From assembly GCA_022494885.1 (NCBI GenBank), contig JAGVSM010004585.1, forward strand, positions 62,001 through 126,000: a stretch of DNA of 64,000 bases. Direction: 5' to 3'. The stretch's first letter is position 1. Each line of letters opens with the position of its first letter. The notes under the pieces are model-generated. The model was not told where the DNA came from, searched no databases, and saw only the letters and a list, made by a program, of their open reading frames with translations. This document shows positions 43,705-54,085 of this stretch, piece by piece. The DNA comes from Micrasema longulum. Its lineage: Eukaryota; Arthropoda; Insecta; Trichoptera; Brachycentridae. A program made the position numbers and the translations under genes.

Positions 43705-43842
43705 GGGGTGGATTATACCAAAGAATATCTAGGCTTGAAAAAAATCACATTGAATTTATGTGTTCCCGCAGGTAATAAAACCCGGAACTTTTCATGCTTG
43801 AGTCAAGCGTTTTGGACGTTATATACACCACGGAGACCACCA
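43705..43842 (-). repeat. SINE-2, copy 2
   Basis: CTAGGCTTGAAAAAAATCAC, GAATTTATGTGTTCCC, AATAAAACCCGGAAC (B-box complement) and GAGTCAAGCGTTTTGGACG correspond to the 34.84-35.03 kb copy with moderate divergence. Confidence 0.55.
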
Positions 43843-44789
43843 AATTATTACGTGTATTAATTTTTTTTTTCCATGAACGAAAGTTAAAAATTTTGTGCCT
43901 TTTTGAGAATCAATTGTTAAAAAACCTAAAAACTTTTTCTCGGAACAACGAGAAAATTATTACATTTAATTTAAAAATAGTTAATAATTTATGATGATAC
44001 ACACAAACATATTTTAAAAAAAAAGAAAAACATGTAACAAGCAAGAATATATGGGATGGAATAAATAATACAAAATTCAAAACTTAGTGTAAACAGAACT
44101 TATACAGAATAACTTTGAAATTCTGATAAGCTTCTCAAAAATCAGAGCGTATATATACTCAAATTAAGATAAAACTGTATTTATGTTTCTTTTCAATATT
44201 GTATTACGAATATTTAATAAGTTCAAACTTTTCTACAGAATGAGCCAATAAGCCTAAGTAACTGAATACCAATTTAGGAAAATCAAATGCTTTTATGGGG
44301 ATGAGATAAAAGGAAAATTAAAATCTTCTAAGATATAATCATCTTACACTTTTTCGACCCAAATATCCGACCTGGATGGGTGATTACGGGCATTGTTTAG
44401 GCCAAATTTCCAACAATATTGTTTTTTCTGTCTACGCGTTTGAACTGATAAGGAGGATACGAATGTAAATGTGTGTAGGTAATGTTAAATAGGAAGGAAA
44501 TTCGGACGCTAATTTACAACAGTTTCATAAAGTTATCGTGCGATAAGAAATTAAATTTAATCGATAAATTTGAGTGTTTATGACATAATTACAAACAACA
44601 AACAAACAAACAAACCATCACGCCGTTTCCTCTTAAGAGGCAGAGATAAAAGAACGCAATATCTCTTAGTCTGCGTACGATTATTTTTTTTTTAATTGGA
44701 CAATCGACAAACAAATATTTGATAAATATTCGTTTGAATATACCTCCATAAGGCAACAGATTTGTTTTAACAAATAAAATATTCAACAA
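43843..44789. other. No gene seen
   Basis: AT-rich with no recognised features apart from (CAAA)n near 44592-44612. Confidence 0.45.
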
Positions 44790-45236
44790 TGTTTGATTAT
44801 GTCCAAATGCTTGCAGACTGGCTGGATTTCCTCCCTAGAGAGTTGTTCATATTTAAATTTATTTCAACAGAGAGGGAAAAAAAATTTTTGAGAAGGGAGA
44901 AGTATTTTAAAGAAGAAAGAAGTATTATAAAGAAGAAAGAAGAAGTATAAAAATTGAATAATTGTTTTCAGGCGTTGCCTAGTAGGTGATTTGGTTCAGC
45001 CGGATGAATCTCACCCGCGTGATAAAGGTTTCAGCTCTTTTACTTCACAAAAGTCAACAGATGGAAGAGTTGAGGAAATGTGGATGTTCAAACATGGGCA
45101 GAATGGTAAATGTTACACAGTGTGTAAAGTGGCCACTTAAACCAGCCAATGACAGGTCATAAGCCCTGTAAATGCCCAGACTTCCATATTCCCTTCTCAA
45201 AAAATTTTTTTTTTCCCTCTCTGTTGAAATAAATTT
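44790..45236 (-). repeat. F1 family, copy 8, with terminal inverted repeats and purine-rich insert
   Basis: A minus-orientation body (TTTTCAGGCGTTGCCTAG to GCCCTGTAAATGCCCAGAC) bounded by inverted ends of about 40 bases: TTTATTTCAACAGAGAGGG at about 44860-44878 and CCCTCTCTGTTGAAATAAA at about 45213-45231. Inside the left end there is a purine-rich tandem (AAGAAGAAAGAAGTATT units, 44908-44950). To the left the other F1 module is present in plus order (GTCCAAATGCTTGCAGACTG, CTCCCTAGAGAG). Confidence 0.75.
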
Positions 45237-46519
45237 AAATAAAATATTCCCTAAATACAGACGTTACAATGCGTTTTGAGTACATTTTCAACACCATGTA
45301 AGCATTTTGCAATTCATGAAATAATTCGTGTATATTATTTTGTATGGTAAGAGAAGAGTGTTTGTACATTCTGAAGTGTAATTCAGTTTATAGAAATTTA
45401 AAACAATATTTAAATACACGTTATTTTATTTTTTGCCATTAAAGAAACGAAATGAGAAAAGTTTAATTAGACACGTTTACGAAAATAGTTTTTTTTAAAT
45501 CCAGAACGATTCACGTTGAAATGAATGTTTGTGGTACTTTTTGCTTAAAAAACAACCCTCATGGGTAAAAGTTCCAGGTTTTTAGTGACGTCACAAGCAC
45601 CCTGAGGCTTTGCACATACCTGGTCATCATAGTTTTATGCCCCTTTTTTTGTAAAATACGCTGCTAAACAACGTTTTAAAAATAATGTTTGAAATATGTT
45701 TTTGTTTGTAATGTAAAATAATATCATCTCAAAGGATTATAAAAATAGTTTTGTACTAAATCTGAAGTTAAAAATAGTTTCCATTAAAAGTAATTCACGA
45801 AAATTCATTTTTTTTTAATTTTAAACTTTTTGAGTTTTTTCAAATTTAACTGCTTTAAGTTTCATGATAATGTTTTTTTTATATACTATTTACATTTTCA
45901 CATTTTGTTGAAAATTGTTGGTTTAACTATTACTATTCATTTTTAAATGTTACCTATATTTTACAAATAATTTATATTTAATGCTGTTTTTTTCTCCTTT
46001 CACTTAAAAGGCATACACTCTCGCTTACTCGTTTTTTTATTTATTTATTTTTAATTTGCTACATATGTACCATTAGAATTAATAATGATTATGCATGCGG
46101 TTACGGTTTTGTATCTTGATATGGCTTGACTATGGAACGCGGACTTGGGAGAATGCACTTGAGTAAGCAGTCGACAGAGAACTCTAGAAGCTATTTGTGG
46201 ACATGGACATTTGTGCCGGCTAAAGTAGTTGCTAAAATAAAAAATTGTCATTTATATATTTACATTTTTTTTGTAATAGATATTCAATAGCATCACATAT
46301 TAACTCAGCCAATAAGTCATTATTGCTTTTCAAATATAATATATTATCTTGTAAAAAAAAATGTTATTCAGGTTGGCAAAGCATAAAGGAGAAATATCCT
46401 ATAAAATTTTTAACCAAGCAGATACGACTTTCAGCCTTAGCAGAGTAATGTTGTCCTGTTGTAGTAAATCAATTAAATTATTGGAAGCTTTTAGATCATC
46501 AAATTAAAAGGATAGAATA
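45237..46519. other. No gene seen
   Basis: AT-rich. A TGACGTCA (about 45588-45595) lies in a short GC-richer patch (45560-45640). Chance frames at 46051-46251 and 46245-46448. Confidence 0.45.
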
Positions 46520-46612
46520 TTCAAAGAAATATAGATGTTTAATTATAACAAATTGGTTGAAATTTCACGTTGTGTAAAATGACTGGTAAACTAGTCAATT
46601 ATTTTCATTTTC
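46520..46612 (-). repeat. F1 family, highly degenerate fragment
   Basis: GAATATTCAAAGAAATATAG, TTTCACGTTGTGTAAAATG and GTAAACTAGTCAATTA follow the F1 minus order (ATTGAAGGAATATAG, GTTACACAGTGTGTAAAGTG, TTAAACCAGCCAATGA). Confidence 0.35.
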
Positions 46613-47778
46613 CACTTCAAATAAATTATTAATTACTTTTATAAAAGATAAACATATCAATACAATATCATATTGATGATATTTCTAATGTTTGAGTTTA
46701 CGGTTTACCAAATTTATGTGCCATATATTTGTTTTTTTAAAAATTGTTATTACTAAAGTTGTGTTTCTGATCCTATATAATATTTGTGATGAGATATTAT
46801 TGTGGATTTGTCAATTAATTGCTCGTTCCAACTTAACACAGGACTTTTCACAACAGTTCCATTGAGTTCAAACTTATGTCTCAAATAATGAGTACGGCTT
46901 TTAAGTAGATAAATAAATAAATACTTACTGCAAAGTATTATTCAAATGATGTGTGATATTTGTAAAAATATTATACCTGCCATTGTCTGCTTACTTGCAA
47001 GACTGGCAAGGTTCATTCTTCAATATAATATTTTCTACAGAAAGCAGTTTTATAAGCTTACAACTCAGACTTACGTTATACTACTACTTACGTTATAATA
47101 AACTGAGTCTATAATCAATGTTTACATTACCAAGAAATATTATTTACCAGAAGCTCGCATAACAAATAGAACGCAATGTGAAATCTAATTTGCTATTATA
47201 ATGCAAGTATTTCATTAGTACTTGCCAAATATAGTTTTTTCTTAGCATTGAATAAAATATACAACTTGCACTAAACATTTAATTCACTAACGTTGACGCT
47301 CTTCACACTGTAACAATGAACCATAGGCAAAAAAATCAGTCTTACTAGTTTGAGTTTAATGTATTTTAAAAACTCTAAATAAAATGGGATGCAAACAATG
47401 GGATGTGATGCCACCATTGTTAAAGATAAGATACAAGCACACGAAACGAAAAAATATTGTAGTTTTTAGAGTAGGTGCTTGAACAAGATAAACATGAATT
47501 TATATTTTAACTGGTAGAGTATTTTTTGAATTCTCAGTTCTCAGTATAATTACTTAATTACGATTTCAACATCATATTTTATGTAACTAGATCATCTTGT
47601 GTACACATTCTGAGAATCAAAATACGGAATATTTATATTTTTATATTATTACTATGCAAACTTGCATGCTACAAAAACAGATCGTATTTATTAATTTATT
47701 TTATTTATTATGGTTCACAAGCAATACATACAACATTGGTATAATAATCATAATTCGTTATGTTTAGATATATTGTTT
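46613..47778. other. No gene seen; possible A-rich retroelement tail
   Basis: AT-rich. On the minus strand GTGAACCATAATAAATAAAA (about 47696-47715) looks like an isolated polyA-type tail, but no body is recognised. Confidence 0.4.
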
Positions 47779-47915
47779 AAAAGGGTGTTTTCACACCAGA
47801 ATATTGTTTGAAAAGGTGTTTTTACACCAGAATATTTCATAGTCCTTGGACTGGTACCTGAAGCATAATACTGATCATCTTACCCTTACGTAACAAAAAT
47901 TGGTGTAAACCTTAA
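47779..47915 (+). repeat. SINE-1, 5'-truncated copy with internal duplication
   Basis: Contains TTCATAGTCCTTGGACTGG and TGATCATCTTACCC of the SINE body. Upstream, AAAGGGTGTTTTCACACCAG with AATATTG is directly repeated as AAAAGGTGTTTTTACACCAG with AATATTT (47780-47835), a 34-base tandem duplication of one SINE segment. Confidence 0.65.
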
Positions 47916-47997
47916 AAAATCATAGTGACGTTAAAACCATATATAATTTTATTTCGGCTTAGTTTGATAGTCAGACAAACCACTAAATTTATTTATT

Positions 47998-48195
47998 TAA
48001 AATCGGCTTCTGTCTCTAGCCATCTCCAGTTTTCCTTCTGCTCTGTTCCGGTTCTCTACACACAACCTTTCATGATCTTCCTTGGTCTGCTTCAAGGCCA
48101 TTTGCTTTAGAGTACCTAATTGGTTAGAATTTTTGGTGCCCTATGGTCAGGTATGTCTACTTATACCGCTCACCGCTGTATTTGGGGCTTACCTC
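47998..48195 (-). pseudogene. Possible LINE 3' end fragment
   Basis: The minus strand reads QTKEDHERLCVENRNRAEGK with LEMARDRSRF and a stop, followed directly by AAATAAATAAATTTAG. An arginine-rich end with a 'RDRSRF'-like motif before an (AAAT)n tail resembles RTE-like C termini. The stretch is short, the upstream part is not recognisable, and the match is from memory only. Confidence 0.25.
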
Positions 48196-48436
48196 ACTCC
48201 GATCACTTTTCTTCAACTTAAAAAAAAAAACATGTTATGTAAGCTAAAGTTTGAAAAAAGACACGGATGTACTTATTTCCATGACGCCAACCATAAGCAT
48301 AAAATACATTGTTCAAAAAAATGTTTACCATGTTGATGTTTAAAAAAACGTAGAGTACCTACAGAAATTATTTATCATTGAAATGTTCAAACGTGGGTAG
48401 ATATTTTCTTTTAGTCCCAATAAATGTTTAAAATAA

Positions 48437-49377
48437 ACATTAAAATATTCAAAAATAAGACTCTTTGCAGACGATGCCTTAATATATATATATCGGGAGA
48501 AAATTATAAAACAATTATGGACAGACTAAATCATGATCTCAATAATGTATCACTGTGGCTAAAAATTAATAAATTAAAATTAAATGTTAACAAAACAAAA
48601 TATATGAATATGGGAAACAAAAGAATAGAAATTACACCATCAATTGTAATAGAAAATGAAAAAATTAATGAAGTCACTGAAATGAAATATTTAGGTGTAA
48701 TGTTGGATTCAAAACTTACATTTCACCAAAACGTTAAGATGGTAATAAATAAGATTGCAAAAAAAATATCAATTTTGGGAAGGATCAGAAGATTTATTAA
48801 TAAGGACTCCTGCAAAACTATTTACAAAGCAATTATTGAACCACACGTTAACTACTGTAGTAGCATTTTATTTTTATCAAACAAAAAAAACATAGATAAA
48901 CTAACTGTTTTACAAAATAAAGCCTTTAAAATCATTTTGAAAAAAAACAGATACACGAGGGTAAAGTCGATGGTAAATGAAATGAAATTATTAACATAAA
49001 CAAAGAATATTTTACAATACAATGATATTTGTTCATAAAATTATAAACTCTAATAAAAAAACAGAATTTTGGAAAAAAATTGATCGGAACCAACATGAAC
49101 ACAATCACAATACTAGAGAAAAGAACAAAATTAGACTTCCATTTAGGAAAAAGGCAAAGTCACAAAATTCCATTTTATTTAAAGCAATTAAAAAGTATTA
49201 CGAAATGGAAAAAAGTATTTATGAAGAAAAAAACATATCAAAATTTAAAATAATGGTCAAGACATATGTGATAAACAATTTATAAATTAAATATATTTTC
49301 AATGTTATTATTAGAACACACATAACAATATGTATGATATGTGTGCCCTACTTTAAGATTTAAATAAATAAATAAAT
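48437..49377 (+). pseudogene. Jockey-like RT 3' half with A-rich tail
   Basis: The 5'-truncated copy starts in LKYSKIRLFADDALIYI (active site FADD at 48464-48475). A two-base TA gain in the following TATATATATAT run moves the frame. The next frame (to 48999) reads SGENYKTIMDRLNHDLNNVS, WLKINKLKLNVNKTKYM, EMKYLGVMLDSKLTFHQNVK and IIEPHVNYCSSILF. After another shift it continues as NTMIFVHKIINSNKKTEFW and ends at 49285. The order 'FADDTLIY...NKLKLNxxKTK...KYLGVxLDxxLTF...PHxxYCxSILF...IFIxKI' is typical of Jockey-superfamily elements. The 3' end is TTTAAATAAATAAATAAATG (49362-49377). Confidence 0.85.
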
Positions 49378-50779
49378 GTTCAGTTTTTATTGCTATTCCG
49401 AATGCATTATTAAATATAAAAAAAATATTAAAGTTTTATTTTGATTCACATGTAATGTTTGCTAAGATACAAATAAGAGAGATACTTATGAAAATATGTA
49501 CTTTAGATTGTCTGTGCTATATTACTTTTTGAAAACGGTTCTATGTCAATGAATTGAAAAATTGTTATGCTTTCATTGCCAAAAATGTTAATTAATAAAT
49601 TGAATTTTTGAATAAAAAAAGAATAACTTACTCCGTAAAATTCACTCTGCTACTTGAATTGAAATAAGGTCTTTTTTCTGAGAAGTTATGCAATAATACA
49701 CTATAATATTGAGGGGAAAAAATTCAAAAATTAATAAATCCTGTTTTATTCGTAAATAATGGCAGAAATTACATTCAATTTTTTTACAAAATTATTAAAA
49801 CATTTTATTAAAATTTAAAAAAACATGAATAATAAGGTCTTAATGTACACACGTTTTTTGTATAAATTATATTATGAATACACAATTTCAATTCTGATTT
49901 TTCCGGTATATTCACTCTTTTTTATCTTCGGTGTCTTGGTGTTATTTTCAAAAAGGCGCAAAAGACTGGTGAAGATAATTAATCAACATTGTTGGATTCT
50001 GTTTATTGAAAGTATGAAATCACGCGCGAATTGGAAGTGTTATAAGATTGCCAATCGGGAAATGTTATGTTGGGGTCTACGGTAGGTTTCCGGATCAACT
50101 ATTGTTTGACAGCGTTTCCCGTTCTAACCGACATGTGTTGGCGAAGGAAGGGGAAGTTAGTTGGCTACCGGAAGTGAAACCTACAAACTCGTAAGTTGTT
50201 GTTGATGGTGGTGGCATACTTGTTTACTAGAGGGTTCTTTCTGAGCCTTATTATACTGCACACCGTGCTTTCATGCCAAAGTTCTAGAAACGAAAAGCTT
50301 TGTAAATAAGTGATTCTCTTTGAAAGTTTTCTAGGTATTTGAGTGTTTCTGTCTTTTATGCACAAATCATTCATGGTAAGAACTAAATTAACAAAAAAAT
50401 CATTTGTACATACTGTAATTTTTTTTTTTCAAAATATCGACCTTGAAATTGAACGAAAAGTAAAAAGTGTCGTAACTAAATTGTAATTAAGTCATATTTT
50501 TTTTATTATTTCAGATGAACTTATATGCAAGAGAGTGACTAACACTGTTGTAGTTGTTGGTTTTTAAGAGTTTTCATGATTTTGAATAAACAAGTATTTG
50601 AGAAAAAAAAATAGAATGTGTAAAGAAAAAAAAACAAAAAATAATTATACATTCATACTATATTAAAATTTAATGCAGTTTTTAAACGTAAATTATTTAT
50701 TTTAAATACTAATAATTTCTACATAAAAAAATTCTTACTAAGTGGTTCAAATATTATTTCAAATACTAGTATATTAAAC
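49378..50779. other. No gene seen
   Basis: AT-rich. In 50075-50195 a GC-richer patch holds GTAGGTTTCCGG and, inverted, CCGGAAGTGAAACCTAC, a small imperfect inverted repeat. The 86-codon frame 49825-50085 is not recognisable. Confidence 0.4.
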
Positions 50780-50940
50780 TCGCCTTGTAGTCAAATGGTC
50801 CACGCATTTACCAACGATGCAAAATATATCGGGTTCGATTCTCGACATTAGATACTTATTTAATCAAGTATTTTTGCATTACAATATTTCAGTTTCTAGA
50901 CTGGCACCTGAAGTTTAAGACGGATTATCTTAAATTTTTT
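50780..50940 (+). repeat. SINE-1 copy with tRNA-like head
   Basis: CTCGCCTTGTAGTCAAATGG (A-box region), ATCGGGTTCGATTCTCGAC (B box) and the body TTTCAGTTTCTAGACTGGCA with CCTGAAGTTTAAGACGG. It is truncated before the ATG tail. Confidence 0.7.
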
Positions 50941-52089
50941 TCGGTATATTTTAAAATTTATATTTGGCATTGAGTTTTTAAGGAAAAATGGATTTTTATT
51001 TTTAATTACTTTTTTTTTCTCAAATCCTCAATCTTACGTCAGATTTTACTGTTTCGACAGCAATTTTAATATCTATTTATTATATCAAATACCTTTATTA
51101 ATAAAAACGACTTTTCAACAATTATATAAACGAATTAAAATTTATCTTAAAAAACTATAATCAATTGTTTAAATTAAGATTTGAACAGCGTGATTCAAAA
51201 AGTAAATACAATTTTTCAAAACATTTATTGAAAAATTTATTTTAATTTGGTTCAAATCTTTTTCGCGGAATATTGAAATGGTGTAATATTTAAAGGAGCA
51301 TTTTTTTTGTTCCGATTTCAATTGGATCATGAAGCTAAATGCGTCTTTATATCAAAGTGACAATTTAAGAGAAAATTCTTCGTATCAAGTTATATCTTCG
51401 GTTTTACTTTCATATCTCTTTCATCATACCTTTTTATCCAAGTACGGTGCTATCGAAATGCGCGTTTATCGCCGGCGATAAAGTTCTCCAAGCGCCAATG
51501 TTACCAAATAGTCGTATTTCGGTTTTTACTGGCACGTTTTTCTCGATATTTCACCGTTATGATACACTGAAAGTAACATAATATGCTGAAATTATTTTTC
51601 ATGCGTAAGCAGCTTACGAAAAATATCCTAAAGCGTGAAAATGTTTCAATTAATATTCAGAGTGTATTATTTTTATTGTATAGTCGAATTAAATAATTCA
51701 TTAATTGAATTTAATCGCTTATTCATTTAAACTTTTTAAATGGCATAAAAATAAAATAAAAATTATCCGATTTAGTACAATTAGAATATCTCTTAATGAT
51801 TGATGTACCACGAATGTATTTAATTTTGTACACAATGAAAAAAAAATATCTTACCCAAAATATTATCTTTTTTTTATTATCAACATATTGGATGTAAAAT
51901 TTTGTTGAATTGAGGCTTAAAAAAACAACAGATTTTCAAATGTTTTCATTATGAATCTTAATATCTTATATACACATGTATATAAACATCAAGGTAAATA
52001 TTTTTATTTTTATGATTTATCCAAATATTTAATTTCCTATGACATGTAAATAATTCACTTTTAGAGCATTAGAATCATATTGTGGAAAA
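50941..52089. other. No gene; contains a perfect palindrome
   Basis: AT-rich except 51440-51500, which holds the palindrome reported separately. No frames or repeat members recognised. Confidence 0.45.
51465..51482. repeat. Perfect 18 bp palindrome
   Basis: TTTATCGCCGGCGATAAA is an exact inverted repeat with no spacer, set in a short GC-richer patch (GAAATGCGCG before it, CTCCAAGCGCCAATG after). It could be a dimeric protein-binding site or chance. Confidence 0.5.
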
Positions 52090-52150
52090 ACGGTGTTTAA
52101 ACCTCGTTCTTCTGATTTGTAAGTCCATGACACTAGCTACGGGACCACAA
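52090..52150 (-). repeat. SINE-3, copy 2
   Basis: CGGTGTTTAAACCTCG, AAGTCCATGACACTAGC and TACGGGACCACAA are the inverse of the 20.65 kb copy, including the GTCCCGTAGCTAGTG core. Confidence 0.5.
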
Positions 52151-53548
52151 CCCGGTTCATTTATTTATTTATAATAGAGTAAAACCAATCCCTCTTCTTT
52201 ATAGTATTATATGATCTAAATATGTAAGAATAATAGCTTGGTAATAGTCGATGTAAAAATAATGTGCCTTATTAGGTCATTGAAAATATTCTGTTTTTAA
52301 TAATGTTGTGAAATTGAAAGCTTGCAATTTCTTTGCAAAAATTGTTTGACCTTTTTTAATTATTTTATTATATAGTGCCTCTTATAGAAGATTCTAGTCA
52401 GTTTTAAATGGTCATTTGGGAAAGCACCTTTGGTCACTGGCCACGAATTTCAGCAGAAGTCACTTGGCATACTAAGAAAACGAACAATTCATATGACTTG
52501 TATCCGGAGACTCAAAACAGGAACTCTCTAGAGACTAGGAAACTACCCTTTCCTAACTTAACGATAATCCAGGGACAAAGAAACAGCGGCCCAGGATTCC
52601 GATACTAGTATTTGCGTACTAAGCCTATAAATGTTTATTTGTCAATAAATGGTCATAGAAATACACATTCCAACTAAATTCTATACAGCCCGCTTTATAA
52701 AGTAATATGTACCACGTTTGAATTTCTAATTAGGAAAGGTTTGATTTTAGACAAGGAAGATATTTCTTTGATGTTTCAAATGTAAATTTCTGGCTTATTA
52801 CATTGTGTGTAAAATTTCAGTCCATCATCAAGGTAATAATACCATTTACCCAGAATAAACTTAATTTACATTTAAACGGGAGTAAAAAATCTCAGAAATT
52901 CGATCATGTTTAACCACAATGTTTACTAATCCCTACACTGGCAATCAAGACGAAAGTCTAGATTCATCATGCTTTCACCTAGTTATCGATACAAAATTCC
53001 CTTTCCACTTGATGATAACCTGTTATATTTATCAATAACATACAACAAAGCCCCATTTTTACTGTATTTTACCCCTTTAAAGCAACAAAAGTAACAATCT
53101 GAAGGACTCTACGTCAATTCAATGCTTAGCAGGTTGAGCACGGAAAAATGCAAAAAAATATAAATCATTTCTAAATTGGTTGTCAGATTCTCTAAAAAGA
53201 TACGATTTATAAAATAAAAATAATTGGCTTCACCTGGAATCAACGATTCGGTGCAGATTCGTTGCGGACGATAAAATATGAAAAATTACGTTTACTTTAT
53301 GGTGCGATTGTCTCCCAGTTGCGAGCGCGACGCTAATTAGATTAGGATTTGATTGATACTCCCATTTGGAATAGTACCATAGCCCCGATTACAATGGGAA
53401 GTTAACAGAGTTATCTTCAATTGCCTATAAAGTCATATCGAATATTCTGAACGAAAATTTGTATATTCTGATGTATTTTTTTATATAAACATGATTAATA
53501 ACATGATATCGACGAAGAAACTCCATTTTTTTAAACAAATATTAACAT
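52151..53548. other. No gene seen
   Basis: The 66-codon frame 52408-52608 (+) lies in a GC-richer patch (52400-52615) with protein-like composition but no recognised domain. The remainder is AT-rich. Confidence 0.4.
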
Positions 53549-53822
53549 AATAAAATAAATAAAACAACTTTGTTTTTAACCACTAATTTTTCTTTTTCAC
53601 CGACCGGTTTCAAAGCAAACAAGCTTTTTTGCCGTGTAAGAACAAAACCACTTGATTTATTGGGTGCACGTGTAGTATTTAGTGAACATGATAGAAATAA
53701 AATAAAAAGGAATCAATTAATTAGTTACGTAAACCTTGACAAAGAAGTTTGTTTGCTTTGAAACCAGTCGGTGAAAAATAAAAATTAGTGGTTAAAAACA
53801 AAGTTGTTTTATTTATTTTATT
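53549..53822. mobile_element. Foldback element FB2, copy 2
   Basis: The two arms of about 80 bp are near-perfect inverted repeats: AATAAAATAAATAAAACAAC, TTTGTTTTTAACCACTAATT and CACCGACCGGTTTCAAAGC at the left (53549-53628), and GCTTTGAAACCAGTCGGTG with GTTGTTTTATTTATTTTATT at the right (53755-53822). The core of about 120 bases is unique and encodes only a chance 63-codon frame. The arms are far better preserved than in the 35.99 kb copy, so this insertion looks younger. Sequence to its right (AATGAATAACCACAAAGTTA) is shared with copy 1. Confidence 0.7.
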
Positions 53823-53998
53823 TAATGAATAACCACAAAGTTAGTTCTTCAAATATAAACTTTATAAATATTAAGATTTTTGTTAAAAATATCGATTTTA
53901 CTTTATATTTATAGACAGTTGAAGATAAAATTGTTAACTTCTTATTTTGGTTAGGAACCAGTGTCGCTAAATACACAAAAAAATACCCAACAGCAAAT

Positions 53999-54085
53999 AA
54001 CATTCACCATTCTGCCTATGTTTGAAAATCCACAATTCCTTAACTCTTCCATTTGTTGACTTTTGTGAAGTGAAAAACTTATTGT
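53999..54085 (+). repeat. F1 family fragment
   Basis: AACATTCACCATTCTGCC, TATGTTTGAAAATCCAC and TCTTCCATTTGTTGACTTTT with GTGAAG match the F1 plus body. Both ends are missing. Confidence 0.6.

Noticed and set aside
10292..45595. Several TGACGTCA sites as a CREB-regulated set (10.29, 11.77, 17.10, 45.59 kb)
   Set aside because: One lies inside an R3 repeat and the others are scattered without associated genes; an 8-mer can recur by chance in 64 kb.
53570..53761. 63-codon plus-strand frame
   Set aside because: It spans the arms and core of the FB2 foldback; no protein signature.
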